DNA of 64,000 nucleotides from Anas platyrhynchos (taxonomy: Eukaryota; Chordata; Aves; Anseriformes; Anatidae), in NCBI RefSeq assembly GCF_047663525.1, contig NC_092591.1, positions 31,591,001 to 31,655,000 on the forward strand. Direction: 5' to 3'. The translations under genes and the position numbers were made by a program. Below the pieces are notes generated by a model that was not told the DNA's origin, ran no database searches, and was given only the letters and a program-made list of their open reading frames with translations. This document shows positions 31,861 through 46,300 of this stretch, in pieces (position 1 is the stretch's first letter; every line of letters starts with the position of its first letter).

Positions 31861-34800
31861 AAGGGATGGGATGAGAGAGATGCAGTGAAAACCCAAATCC
31901 TCCCCCCCCCCCCTTCTGCCCCCCAGGGACCCCCAGCTCCATCCCCAGCCCTCTGCTCCCCTCTTGTCGCATCCTTCAGCTCATCCTCCAGCTGCTTCAG
32001 GAGCCGTATCCCCTCCTCTTCCCTCCCGCAGGGGTGATGCTCTCCTCCAAAAGGCTTTTTACAGGCTACGGCTTGAAATTATTACCCCAGAGCCCAAGGT
32101 TTGGCTCCTCTCCTGTCCTTAACGCGGGTGCCGGGGCTTCAGGTCCCTTCCCACCACTGCAGGACAGAAACCACCACGATCCTCGCCCCCCTTTCACCCC
32201 TGGACTCTGCCCCTTCAGCCACAAATCCCATGGGTTCTCCTCTCCCTCAATGCAGCACAAGTCAAAGGCTCATCCTGAAAGTGCCAATTCCATGGGATTT
32301 GTCCCCAAAAAGCCCTTTGATGGGAGAGCAAAAGCTCAGCACCCCCTGGCAGGCCCCGTCTGCTGTGGCAAAGGAACTGGTCAGCAGCCAAACCTCCCCC
32401 AGGTGCTCCTGTGGGGTGGGGATAGAGAGCCTCAGAGCCCCGTGGGCAGCCTCTTTCCTACCCCGAACACCAGGCCACAGCTCTGTAGGAGTGAGAAGTA
32501 ATTCCAAACAGAAAGATTCAATTTGCTCAAATTAGGAAAAAAAAAATAATAATCGCAATTTGGGGAGGAAAGAAAACCTTTCACCCCAAGGAAAAGGCCA
32601 GCTCACCTGGTGCACAGCAGCACGATGCTCCAGGAGCTTTGCTTCCCAGGAAAACCCACCAAATCCTTCCTGTCGGAGAACTCATCTTTAGGGAGAGATG
32701 GGTTTTAATTTTCTCATAGTTAAAGAAACAAATCCCAACAATACATTGAATTTCGGCTGCAGCCCCTTTATGGGTGGGAGCTGAGCCTTGTCCCCCAGCT
32801 GAGAGCCCTCTCCAGGAGCACAGGTTCCCCCAAAAGCAGCCCTTCCTCCAGACGTACAAAAAGCAGCTGGAAATGGAGCTGGCCAGGGCTTCTTCCCTCC
32901 TCAGCTCCCAAACATAGGAGAGGAGAAGTGTTCCCAGGGGCCGGCAGCCATCCGTCTCAGCCCCGGACACCAGCACCCTCTTGTGGGGCCTCCTTGGGCT
33001 CAGCCCCGTCCACAGCTGACCCCCAGAAAGCTGGATTTAGCCAAATTTGGTTTGGCCAATATCTCACAGCCATCAGAGAGCAACATAAGGCACCCAAGCA
33101 GCCCTATAAATCATTTTTTTAATGCCACAGGGACACGGCTGAGGTACCTCAAGCAGCTTCTGCTTGCAGCAGCATACTCAGCCTGCTTGCTGGGAAGTAA
33201 AGAGCTCTTTATTTCTGGTCAAAACCCTCCTGGAAAAGCCCTCCAGCAGCAGCCAGCCGTGCGTCAGGCATTTTCCAGGTGGTTAAACCATCACCCACCC
33301 CCCTGTGCTGCTGTTCTTACACCTTCACCTCTGGAGGGCCTCACCCTTTATGTGCTTCTTGAGCCTCTGCTAATTTACCTGATTCACTTACCCTGCCCCA
33401 TCTGAATTCCCATAGGAAATACCACCCAGAGCAGTGCTCTGCAGAGTTTTAAGTCTCATAATAATAATAAAACTTAGCCTTTTAAGAAATAAATACCTAC
33501 ACAAACACACACACAAAAGCAAACCACCACCACGCACGCAATGAACATGCTTGAGCCTAAAGGACAAACAGGCAGGGATGGATGAACAGAAGGCAAGAAG
33601 CATTCTGGAAGGCCAGCATCCAAAATCTCTGCCCGCTGAAGGCTCCCACCAGCACATGGAGGTACCTCGGAGGATGGAGCACTGCAGAAGAGCACCAAGG
33701 GATGTGTCCTCCCCAGGCTTGCCTCCTTGCAGGAACTAAATGGCTGCTGCTCCTTCACCTTGCAGACCCATGCAGGGGGGCAAGGGCCATTGCCTGCTTC
33801 TTTAAAATCCAGCTTAAAAATATATATATAAAATAAGGCAGTAGCTGTGTCAGAAGCTGTTGATGACAGAGGCGGATGAGACTCAGCGCTTCAAAAGCGA
33901 TATCCCTATTGCCTTCCCATCTGGGAAAAAAAAAATCCCATCCCACGTGTAGGTACTGCACTGAACACACCAAGAGGAACCCTCTGGGACTTCCCTGCTT
34001 TCACAGCCAGAGCCTGGTGGCTGCTCGGTGGTCTCCTGCCCCGTCACAGCACAGACTGGCAGCGAGGAGTCAATGCCACTGTCACCAGGTCTGGCACAAG
34101 ATGCTTGTGCTCATCGCTGGTATTTTGGGGTATCGGACTTTGGGGGATCCATTCTCATCGACCAGAGCCTGTGCAGGAGGTGATTCAGCATTAGCTGAGT
34201 ATGTTTTCACTCACCTGAACAATCTCCCTGCATTTTCCCTTTTTAAACCCAAAAACTTACCATTGGTAAACCTCACTACAAATATTAGGGCATACCCACA
34301 CGAGGAAGCTACCTCGTTCCAGTTTTGAGAAGGAAGGTGATCTAAGGAAGCGTGCAGTAAGAGAAGGATGCACGTGGACATGGGAGAGTCACCTCTCATC
34401 TCCACAGGGGTGGTCTCATCTTATGCCACTGCAAATATTGTTTAAGTAAAGCTTCTCAGCCGTCCTTTCATTATCACTGTATGAGGTTGCTTTGCCTGCT
34501 TCTCAGAGAGATGATGACAAAAGGATTTCTAAAACCAGGCAAGATTTCAATGATTAGAGTCTGCCTGCAGTGCTGGACATGAAATCTGGAAAGGAAGAAC
34601 CGAGACTGCAATGCTACTCAATGCATTGTGTGCACCGCTCACGTCTGCTTTACTGTGCAAAGATCACCCGTGTAAACGTCCTGCAAGAAGTTTCTGAATT
34701 GCAAGAGCTGACCAAGGGCTTGTACCACCCATTTCCCTGGAAATCTGGACACAGTGGTTATCTTAAGGCCCAAGACCCATCACAAACAGCACTGATGCAT

Positions 34801-34894
34801 TTGGCAGTTTTCGCAGCAAGGGGAATTCAAAGCAATTCAAAGCACTTTTGAGGCGACGAGGAAGACAAACAGGGAGCACAGACACGTTGTACCA
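31861..34894. other. Intergenic region between SYT12 and PTDSS2
   Basis: About 3 kb between the SYT12 CpG island and the inferred PTDSS2 3' end. It contains a C tract at about 31901-31914, an A tract near 32537, and short TA repeats near 33820-33830. No exon, RNA gene or repeat family was recognised. The open frame at 32034-32501 has no features of a real protein. Confidence 0.65.
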
Positions 34895-37244
34895 AAGGAC
34901 ACACCAGCAAACATCACTTTATTACACCGGTTCAGTTATCCAGACTAACCATAAGAGCCATGTAGATGGATGTAGACAAACACAAGTCAGTGTCTTACGT
35001 GCGAGGTCGAAGCTCCAGAACTGTTACTGGGAAGGGGTACGCTTCACCAGCTGCTTCAGATGTACACGTGTGGCCCTTCAGTGGGGCAGGGAGGAGGGAG
35101 GTGCAGCGAGAGACCCCTCCCAGGTGTGCCTGCTACCACCCAGCTCCTGAGACAGCATCGAGGTGGTCGTGGGGCAGAGATCGGCGGGGCAGCACAGTGA
35201 TAACCAGCACAGATGGAATGGAGATACACCGACCTGAGCCTCGCTCAGCTGGGACTACACAAGCACAACGCACTGGTACAAGCTACCAAACGACCAGTTA
35301 ACAGTTCTTAGGACTGGTAGAAAGCTGGAAATTAGAATGACTCGGGGTGGAAAGGCATGGAAATAAATACTCGCTCAACTCAGCACCATCTGCCCGTTTA
35401 CAAACTTGCCAGCATCTAGCTGCACGGCCATTTATTCCTCACTACCTCAGAGCAGCAAAAGACTAGGATTTAAGAGCAGCCACTGAGCGACTATCCACAG
35501 TACGTTGTACGTATTCGAGGAAGAAGATGGATGCTACCTCTCACACTGGTCATCCTCCTCGCTGTCTGCTAAGCGACTGGGGCAGGCCCCAGGGCCCACG
35601 AACTCTGCTTCATTTGTTGAGCTCTTCTGATGCAACCCATTAATTAATTAATGCTCCATTACTTGAAGAGCACCCTACTGCTAGCTGTCCATTCTTTAGA
35701 GGTGGAAAATATTTGGGTCACCCTGTAAACCTAGAGAAATGCAGGATTTGGTTGGTTCATGCACAGGACCAAAACCGCTCAGAAATGAAGATGTTTGCTA
35801 GCCAGCAGCTCTGCAAGTCTCCTGCCACTTCAAAAGTTTGGGGCTGTGCTCTTTAAATGTTACTGGGGTTGTTTATGTACTTTTCTTCTGGATAAACACT
35901 TCCCTGAAAAATATCCTTTAAGAGCCAGATTAGATCATTGTATCTAAAAAGTGATACAGTTACATCAGTGCCTCAGGGGCCAATGCAAAGGCTTAGAGCC
36001 GGGTTTACCAAATTGATGCTTAGTTGTAGCACTTACATTTTGGAATAACGACCTGAAAAAATGCAGCCCAGGTTTCTAATTTATTTTCCTAGATGCTGAG
36101 TCATGAGCAAAAAAAAAAAAAAAGCTGTTTAGTTTGGCCTGCAAACCTCCACTACGCACTGCTCAGTGAGGAACGACGCGCGTTCCTCCTGCTTGTTCGT
36201 TTTGGCATGGATGGCAGCATGGTAACAACTATTTTGTGCGTGATTGCAGAGAACACCTCTTCCAGTTGGACTCGGGAGGGAGATTGCTCAGCCTGGAGCT
36301 ACCTCGGGAGGAGAAGGAGGCAGCTCTGAAGGTGGCAGAACAGGACATGCCTTGTACAGCAGACACCAAGAATTAAATCCTCTCGGCAAGCAAAGTAAAA
36401 GAGCTGAGAATAAGGCAAATAACTTAAGATTGATGGAGTAACTCCCAGTTTTCTGTTTGTAATAGATTTCACTCCATGAAGCAAATGAAAGGCGGGCTGA
36501 CCTTTCTTATTTAACCCTCCCTTACATTTAAGAGATGATTGAGATTAAAAAAAGTCCTTCCGTCTCCCCAGAGCTGTGACATAACATAAAATTATTGTAA
36601 GCTATTCCAGGACATTGAAAGTCAGTTTAGAGAAAGGCAATAACCCCTGCATTACAGGGGCTGTAACAGTAGTGTACTGTATCACATTCTGTGCAAGTTA
36701 CGCAACTTGTTCACAAGCTTCAGCTTATCTATGTTTTATCTCGCTGCACTTCTGTTAATTGGTGGCTGAACATGTTACACGATCTGACTCCATACCTCAA
36801 GGTATTTTCAAGCAGAAGAAAACAAAATTCATTTCCTGTGCCAGTATCTGCACACTCCAAAACAAGTGCTCCTAATGCCCAAATGTCAAAATCAAAATCT
36901 CACAGTTTACTGGAAATAGGTCAGCTAGATTCCCTTTGGGCTTTGTTTCAAAGCCCCTTGTCTCCAAACCTTGTTTGCAAGGAAGACATACAACACGCTT
37001 GGACGAAGATCCCACCTCGTTGCAATGGTGTTGGTTCTGACTTCCCTCTACACAGACTTTCTCTGACTCTGACTAGGTGTACACGAGGAGAAAGGGTGCG
37101 CATGTCAGTGCGACATCTTTTCCCCCAAGAGGACTTTCACACGTTGGAAAACTAACAACGAAACAAGTTAGGTAGGATAAGGTTGAAACTGTCCACCAGG
37201 CCAACTTGAGCACAACGAGTTCTTTTTAGCCCTTTGTCCGTTGC
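34895..37244 (-). other. PTDSS2: PTDSS2 3' UTR (inferred, about 2.3 kb)
   Basis: Extends from the stop to an AATAAA at the complement of 34918-34923. No exon or repeat family is recognised in it. Other TTTATT (AATAAA) copies at 35430 and 36077 could serve shorter isoforms. The sequence is unique and AT-moderate. Confidence 0.6.
34918..34923 (-). promoter_or_regulatory. Candidate distal polyadenylation signal of PTDSS2
   Basis: The minus strand reads AATAAAGTGATGTTTGCTGG and then TGTGTCCTTTGGTAC. A canonical hexamer followed within 15-35 bases by a GU-rich element is the classic 3' end arrangement. Confidence 0.65.
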
Positions 37245-37389
37245 TCAAAGTTTCCTTTCCCTTAGTTTGTTCCCATTTTGTTCATCCAGTATTGAAGAAT
37301 GTCCATCACCATTGCTCAAGCACTTGTCCTTTTCATATTTATGTTCTTGCTTCTGTCTTCTTATTTCTTTATACCTCAAGGTGATGTCA
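37245..37389 (-). CDS. PTDSS2: PTDSS2 terminal coding exon
   Basis: Encodes [20 protein letters not shown], then [20 protein letters not shown] and KLRERKL before the stop. DITLRYKE matches human exactly; after that the cytosolic tail diverges and is shorter. The acceptor is tttttcttttta plus g. The Arg codon is split (CG|T) with the previous exon. Confidence 0.95.
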
Positions 37390-40300
37390 CTAAAAAGAAA
37401 AAACAAACAGATGTGTATACCAGTGATGTGAATAAACAGTTTCAATATACAATAAAAACAATAAACCAGTTCTGTTCTGAATGCAAGCGCCCTTCGGATA
37501 ACTTAACTCATTTTGGCTGGAAATTTCTGAAATTGCTGATGGCATTAATTCATTTGAGATTTGTGTTTCTTGCTAGTAGTCTGGCTACTTTCACTTCTTT
37601 TCAGAAGCATAACACAACAGCAAGTTCAACAGCAACCTGTTGCACAGGGCCTGCTCCAGAGATCACACTGTAATTCTTTCAGCCTTGTATTGCTGCTATT
37701 ATTATTTTTTTTACACCTGCACAGAGCAGCATCGAAACCCAAGGGGTTTAAGTTGGCTCACTTGTTGCTAACATTAGGACAGCTTGGACAATTGCAGTGC
37801 AGTACTGCTCTTGCAGTGAAGCTGTAAACATCTTAGTCTTGTCTAAATCACAGCATTTAGAAGAGCTGTAGTCCCTCTTCAGGAGGCACTGAAGCATACA
37901 TCTGACATTCAACACGCTGTTGAACAGAAGCCTAGAGCGGTCCACCCTTAAGATCCAGGCCAGACCTGGACGTAGCACAACCCCTTCTCACCGAATGAAG
38001 AAACGCCAGGCTGTCCAGGTGAGCACAAGTATAATCCCCAAGATCCAGCACTGGGTAATGTAGAAAGGAAGCGACAGTGTGAGCGTGTAGGGATCGTACT
38101 TCACGACGATCAGGAACTCTGTAGCAGTAATAGCAGCAACCAGCCAGGCCTGCTGACCCAACTTCTTATGGAACTTCCTGCAAAACAAATGCAGAAATAA
38201 AGCAAAGCCATTACTATCAAACTAAGCATTTGGAGAAACATTCATTCATAAAAAGACAGCTGGGGCAATAATTTCATTTAGCTTTGCACAATTCTGTAAG
38301 TCTGGTCTGGATTACACACACACACATGCAGGCTGACAACTTCCACGTTTGTATTAATTTCCTCTCAGAGACCCTGAAAACACTTCAGAAGTTAAACTCC
38401 AACATTTCATGATGCAAGGAAGTACCTCTACTTTCAGAGTATTGGTAAATCCAAGTAAAAAATAATTATTTAACCAGCTTGAGATCAGCTAAGGTTCAGG
38501 GTAAGATATGAAGCAGGAGCACTACTCCTAGATTACTCCTGCAAATCCCAAGTCACACTGCCATACCTGTATTTAACCCCTAGATCATTAATAGCATTCT
38601 GAAATTTACTCTTCCCAAGTAGGTGTTCAGTGAGCTGTCACTAATGACCTCTAAAGGGATTTTAAAAGAAGAAAGCTTAATAACAACAGGGTAAGTCACT
38701 GGGAGACACAGGGTGTTCTGCTTCTAAGACAACACAAACTTTAAGCAAAAACACGCTTAATATTTAATCCCCAGGGTTTGTTTTTAAGCAGGAGCAGACA
38801 AGCAATTTAGAAACTGCACTGTTCTGTACAAGCCTAGCGAAGGAGTGTACTAATCAATCACTACTGCTAGGAATTAAACCGCAGTACAACCAAGACATCT
38901 ATTTAGAGGCTCTACTGGCAGAACAAGAGATTGGAGATAAGCTATCTTTTGGGCCACCTACTCCTGCATGGGAAATACATAAAAATAAAATACCTATTGA
39001 CTGCCCTTCAAGAAATGTCAGTATCCTCACCCAGGTTTCTAGCAACAGTCTGACTGTAAGTTGCTTGATCTCAACGAGCTAGATCATGCATTTCTTGATC
39101 CTGTCTGTTAACGTCGTTTCTAGACTTGACATTTTTCCCTTTTACTAACCTGTCAGACCAGCTGATTTATATAGCAGATGTAGCTCTGTTTGGGCAGCAC
39201 AAGACCTTTTCTCTGCCTAGGGTTGCACTGGCATCCTGCCCACCGCAGCACCACTGGTACATGCGTATTTGCTGCCCAACAGCACAACCAAGTAGGTGAC
39301 TTCCACTTGGTAGACTAAAGCTTTGTTCTTCTATCACCAACATTCTGAATCTTGTCTGCCCTCTCACTTATCATAGCGTGTTCTGACAGAGATTTTCCTA
39401 CCAGGCCATTTCTCTTTTGTCCAGCTTACTGTGTTTCTCCGCTCCTACCACAGCGTAAGATGCTGAGTGAATCATATCCAGGAGCACCTCAGTGTAAAGT
39501 GGCAGAATTACCAGGGCAGGACAAAGGATATGGGGAGCAAAGTGTTTTAACAACCTTCAGTGGGCTGGGAAGAGAGAAATGGACATGTTAAGATGACCTC
39601 TGCAGTGCTTCTAAAGCATTGCAGCAACAGGAAATTCTAGCTGGGCCTGTACACTATGGCTTAGGCACTGGCTTAGTAAATGCTGCACTACTCAGTGGCC
39701 ACGTAAAACCTTGGGGCTGTATTTCCTTCCCAGTTTTGCCACAAAATGGACAAAAGAGAAGCCACCTAACAAATCCCTGATTAGGAGTACCCTTGGAGAG
39801 GGGCTGCTCAGCTAATGCTTCTCTCTGTGAGGCAGAGAAACAAGCCTGCCACCTCCAGCTAATAACAACACCCAGCTCGCTCACATCAGAACAGACCTCC
39901 AGGCATCCCCAGTAGTGCCAGGGAGAGGGAGCTGCAACTGCACATTTGCTCCCAACTTCTCTTCCCTTCTTTTCATATCTGTTGCCAGCAGCTGCATTGA
40001 GAGCAGCCTTCCTTTAGCAGGCATTTTGCTGCTGCTCATACACATGGAATACATACTCCATCAAATCCCCGTGGAGTCTCTGTATCTGGAAAAAGATCTA
40101 AGCATGGGAAACAAACAGAGCTTCTCTTCACTCTCCTGTGATGCTTTCCTGAATCTAGGGGAGTCACAGCAAGTCAAGCACACAAAACACACGTTTTCTT
40201 TAACAAGAGGCCCGAGAGCCATATTTGACACCAATGCATAAGTTCAAGCTACACAACATTGACCAAATACACTGGAAAAAATACGATACAGGAAACCAAG

Positions 40301-43300
40301 TGTGGATTATTGCTGATGCAGATGGGATGAGTGCATTCCACTTTAAAAAAAATATTCTGCCTAGACCAACTCAAGGTGAAAGGACTTCAGAAACTGCTCC
40401 AGGTGATTTACCTGAGATTAACCAGGCAGAAACTAGCCGTAACACATGAACAGAGGGAAAAAAAAAGAAACATCTCTCACTGTGAACTCAAGCTGTTCAG
40501 ATGACTGTCTCAGCTTTCTGCTTTGCTGATCTGCATCCTGATTTGCCATTTTCTTTCACTAGCTTATGAGAGCACAATGACAAAAGAATCAAGGTAACCC
40601 CAACAGAGAGCTGTGCAGACCCTAAGGCTGCCAAAGAAGAGACATGGTTCTCCTCTCATGACAGTTTTTAAAGAAAATCCTATTATTTTATTTATTTTTT
40701 AAAAATTTGATGAATGAGTTTAAAATTCATGGCCTTAACACAGACCCCTTGGAAGAGACATGAAGACTAGAAACCAGGAAGGCATGGCAAGGTCAGCTGC
40801 TACAGGTCCTCTTACATTATGGCATTTCTGGTCAGGAACATTTCATTAGCCAGTCCTCAAGAACTCCAGAGGCAGAGCATATCAGCTGGAATAGGAGCAC
40901 AGAATATCTAAGAGTTGGAGAACAACTTCAAGAGCCACCTCTCTCTTGGACTATTCCCTTCTAGATACTTTTTTGTCACCATGCTCAGATCAAGTTCCTG
41001 CAAGTAGTCCTACAACTCTGCTGATACTAAGAATTGTGAATGAGAAAAAGGAGTTTTCATATTTGAACTTCACAACATTTAGTCCAGAAAGTAGAAATGT
41101 TAGCTGAAGAGACCTAATCGGTTTATCTCAGACAATCCCATCAGTAACAGACAAGGCATGGTGCCACAATTCTGACAAGGAAGGTCAGTGGAATACTCCA
41201 ACCTTTGTCCATAAAGTTGTTGAATGAGTTTCCAAAAGGAAAAAGTCAGGAAGGTTTCTCATGTGGTGTTAGCTGGGAGCCTCCCATACAGCCTGCTCTT
41301 CCTCAGCAGCTTCTCCCTACAACACAACAGGAAGAACCCATCAAGGAACTCCACTAAGTTCCTTGGCTCAAAATGATGTGCAATTGAAAATATACCCAGA
41401 TGATCTCTGCTTGGATGACATGAAATGCATGAAGGAATCAAAATCCAGTTGCAAGAATCTTTACAGAGCAGGTATCAGGTAAGACCAGATGCTAGGTTCC
41501 ACCATTTTTCATGAACAATCTGGTGAGGTCAGGTCTGTGGTGCATCAAGCAGAGCCATGAACCTCAGAAGAAAGGGAGTTAATCACCTTACCCACCAAGA
41601 GAAACAGACCAGTAGGTGGTGGTGGTGGCAGTGATGAAGACATGCAGTTCAGGATGAGAGTCTCTGCTTGCTTGATGAATTTCTCCAGCTCGTTGAAAGA
41701 ATGGAAAGAATTAGCAGTGAGGCGCTGGTGACTGATGATTCTCCTAAATTTCAATGTCATGCCATGTGGTTGAACAGAGGGGCAAAGGTGCTGTTTTTTT
41801 CTAACCCAAACAAAAGGACCAGAAGATGGGGGAGTGGTGCTAAGGAGAGGAGCTCACCAGTGAGAGGTAGAGACCTCTTCTTACCTTTGAGTTGGAGGCA
41901 CGTCCCAAACCAGTAGGTCCGACACCAAAGGCAGGGGCAGCCTGCCACTGCTGAATGTCCTGCAATCCGCCTAAGCAATGTGGGCTGGCCCTTCTTCCCA
42001 GCTCTAGGAGTCAAAGCCTTGCAATGGAAACTGATCTTCAGAGAATGGTGGAACCCTAAATTCTGAACACAGACACTTTTTTGCGTTGGTCAGTGACAGA
42101 CAATGAGCACCCCCTGAAGCCAGGCGTTGTCTTAGACTTAAGATGTGGGCTCAGGCAGTTTGTGACATTACTACTAAAACTTAAAAGAAAACGCGATTTT
42201 GAGAACAAAGCATTCTCTGATCTTACATGGTCTGCAGAAACAAAAGCAGCAAGGACAAATATGATGCTTAAGTAGGAACAGTCTGAAAGTACATGCACTG
42301 TTGTGTATAGGTGCACTTTGCCTTCAGTATACTTTACTGCAGGGTCTGCTGATGTGCAAGAGGGTGCCATGAGAGCTTCAGGGGACCAGGAACCAGTTGG
42401 AAGACAGGTCAAGAAAAGAAGCACCTTTAAGAAACAGATTTTTTAGTTTGGGCCCTGTTGTCCTTAGAAGGTACTACTAAGGACTATAGTTCCCGGCTAT
42501 CGATCTGAAAATGGAGTTAAGTACTCCCCTGCCCACAAGCCAGTGGCACTCCAGCTAATTTACACGTTACATGCTCAAGAGTGATCATTTATTAAAATCT
42601 GAGGTTCAAAACAGTGCACATGGAATGCCCTTAACAGCTGTTCTCCATCCAGATGCAGTGAGAATTTTACTTCCAAACCAAAAGAAAACAAAGCAGATGC
42701 TCTGGGGTTAGATCATGTTGTCCCCAGCAAGCTGAGATGGATGCCAACAAGCTGGAGCAAACTGGAGCAAATACAGAATAAAGCAAGTGAAGCTTGACAT
42801 GGTAATATACACAAGAGGACTGGCTTACGGGTCATCCATGAAGTCGTAGATCTCCCTCATAGCCACACCTCCCACATTAACAAAAAAGACAAGTCGTAAC
42901 AGGACCAAGTAGTGTTCTGGTGGCATCCAAAGGACAAACTTCAAGTAAAATGTGTTCAGCTCTGCCAATAAAAACTGAGAAAAAGGACATTTTAATTACA
43001 TTCAGAAGACTTCACTGAATGAAGCCTGGAATCTCCCTGCACCCATGCATGACCACCCCTGCCCCCACCCAATTATTCACTGACTCCACAATGTCCTGTG
43101 TTATCACTAAACCCACCATCATCGGCTGCAATAATGACCAAGAACACACGGTGGGTTGTTTTGTTTTTAGTTTTTGACATCCCCCCCGGTTGCTGAGTGT
43201 GTTGGAAGAGGTTGAAAAAAACATGTACATGTTTGTCCATAGCACAGGACACAAAAGAAACCTGGCCAAACATTGCCTCTATTGTCAAGTTTATCAGGAG

Positions 43301-46300
43301 TTTGAAGTGCCTTCAGAACTACTAATAGCAAATCCTAAAAGCAAAAAGCTTCTCCTTCCAAGTAGTTAAAAATCTCACCAAGGGAACCCAAAATGACAAG
43401 AGGCAGTAGCAATGAATCCCAGTTGGTGTTTTCACTTGCCTTTTTTTGCCCCCCTCCCTTTTTTTTTTTTTTTTTAAACAGTTGTGCAAACACCACTGCC
43501 AAAGCCAACTTAGGAGCACTGGTTACACATTTATAGCAAATGTTCTCAAGTGAGCTGCCCTAACAAAACGATTAAGTGAGCAAGTAGACACAAGTTTCTC
43601 ACTTCAGAAGAAATTATATTAAAAGGCAGTAAGTGTTGCTTAATACAGAAGTATATGCCAATACGTGAAGCTGTTTATAAACTGGAAATCAGCTGCAGCT
43701 ATGTTTTGCTACAAGAAACATTATTATACCAAAAACTAGTATAAACTCAGCGGAACCTCTCAGCTGCAGAATCTACTCCTGCACCTAAAAATGATTTCTT
43801 CAGAGTGCAAAAAAAAATATTGGAGTATGCACACAGTAACCATTAAAGCAAACAGAAATGTTATTTATACAGGCACATTCACGTTAATTCTCCCATCAGC
43901 TATGGGAACCTCAGCAAGTCTGTTATGCTATGCGAACTGGGCGAATGTTTTATGTAGCAGAAATAGGTGATTTGAAGTTCTTTTCAACTGGGTTTGCAAA
44001 CTGCCTGATGCATCCCTGCTGCCACTGCTTTATGTCGCTTGCTTTGTTGCAGACAGCATATTGCTCCTGCAGCACACTCAATCTGCAACGTGATGTTAAC
44101 AAAGTGAGACAGAGGTGGTGGCTTATGAGCTGTGTGCCACTCAGCAAGCTCGGATAGGGAACCTCACCCCAAAATAAGCCACCACTCAACTTCATATTAC
44201 ACGTATTTCAGGATGATTAAATATGCTGTGCTAGCAACTGTTACAAAATACACAGACCAGTTATATCCTGTACCATAGCAGAAGCCAGTTAACGCCCATT
44301 GTCTTTGGAATCACTAAAAGTACCACAAAGGGCTTTTTGTTATTAAACTTGACAGTTACTGAATTGAAATAAACTCGAGTTGCTCAAAACTGAGCCGACT
44401 GACATCCCATGGACACCACAAAGGCCAAAGTCTCCTAACTGAGAAGAGGCAGGAGTGGGGAAGAAGCATTTAAAAATGCCAAATTTTTCCTCCACGTGCT
44501 ACACCTATGACTGTGAAACGGAAGGTATGAACTCAAGATGATGCTTTCCCACAATGTAGCCACTCAGATGGCTAAATCAAGGAGGCGGACTTCCACTGTA
44601 TTACAACTGCTGGAGAAACATATTTTATTTTGTCTAAATGGGGTGGGTTTACCTGCACTGGTCAAGCTGGATACCATTAGCACATCAGTGAAACATCAAA
44701 AAAATAGGAGAGCAGAATTATTTAAGTCTGTATAAAAGCATTATCCAAGGCAAAACTGCAGGCATCAGGAGCCATACTGCCCAGAGCTAACATTCAGCAG
44801 CCTGAGGCTTTGACCACAGCCCTCTCCAGTTGGTATGTGTTACCTGCTTGAGGCAGAGAGAAACAAGCCCCTTCCATCCAAGACCAATGTCTTTGGTAGC
44901 AGCAGTTACTCACTGAATTGTGTATAGATCACAGTTTAAATCATTCACAGTGTCAATCAGTGATGTTCAGCAAGAAAAAAAGTGTTTATGTAATGAATCT
45001 GTAAGACTGTACCACAGACATGGACATCTTTTCTGCGGGATTCAAGAGCAGTATCTTCTGGCCTCAACTAAAGAAATCACCACGCCAGTGTTTCAGCCTA
45101 AGTTACCTTCTGCATAGTCAAGTGTTACAAAACATCAAATCAGACGATAGAGAAAAGACAAGACAGAGATGTTTCCTTACTACAAAGATAATGCCACAAA
45201 CTGCTAGCCATCTGCGTAAGCTGGATGCTGGCTTCCACTCAAATTTAACCCAGCTATACGGGGTGAACTGGAAGACAATTCTCTTCATTTTGCCTCTGAA
45301 AGAAAAACAGAGCACATTGTTATAAGAAATGGCAGATAAGAGACATCTATCTACATTTCTATTTCAGACATCAATCCACGTATGTGAAATGCCTCCATTT
45401 ACTGCGTTAAAAATCCTACTTAATGCGATTTAACATTTCAAGTTAGCTTTCTTTTAAAGAGAAGCCCCTTATTGGAATATCATTTTAACTTTTAGTAGAT
45501 CACACCCGTTGTAGTAAGCAGTTCCTCAGTTCTGCTTTGCTAAGCAAGGAAACACTACAGACAAGAATAATTCCCTACCGGTAGAACACTACAAGGGATT
45601 TACTCAATTAAAAGTTTCAGCATCCCAATTACTATGAAGTTTTGATTACTGGGGAACGCATTATTTGTGAACAGATCTTTGCTGTGAATGAAAGCCTGAT
45701 CCTGGACTTGGGTTTCCTGAATCTCCAGTTACAATTTCATTACACAACCTAATTTCCACAAGACACCCTCAGTTCCTAGACATCAGGCAATGCTCGTGAC
45801 AGACAGGTATGTTTTCTAGCAATTTTGTGTGCAAGTTAAATAAAATTATCATATACAAGCTTCCATGCTGTGTCAAGTTATTAGATAACTGAGTCATTTA
45901 AACACACGTGGATTCTTTAGATCACATTAACAGGATAATCCATCAGCAAGCAAGGTCTTAAAGCAAGGTCCCAAACTTTGTGCGGTGCTACTGCTTGCAG
46001 AGTTAACTTTCTACGCCAACTTACTTGTATGTAGGAATGTTCCAAAGTCCTTGCCATTTGTATGTTTTCAAAGAAAGCCAAGAGAGAGTCTTCATCCCAC
46101 AGTAAATTCCTAATCCATTACATAAGATCACATCCATTATCCACTGAAAGGAGAAAAAACAGTGATGCTGGTGAAGAAATCATAAAGCATGTAAAATAGG
46201 AAAATACTGTAAGTACATTTATGTGCAGACACAGTCACAAGGACTGGACATCCCCAGAAGAGTGGTGTATGAACCACCAGGAGAGAGAATCTGAACTGCC

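Noticed and set aside
31317..32037. Open frames of 171 and 205 codons in the CpG-rich block
   Set aside because: They are Gly/Pro/Ala-rich translations of GC-rich DNA on both strands; the region is better explained as a promoter.
40895..40960. Possible old CR1 fragment (CACAGAATATCTAAGAGTTGGAG)
   Set aside because: Only a weak similarity to the CR1 3' end, without octamers or further matching body; not distinguishable from chance by eye.
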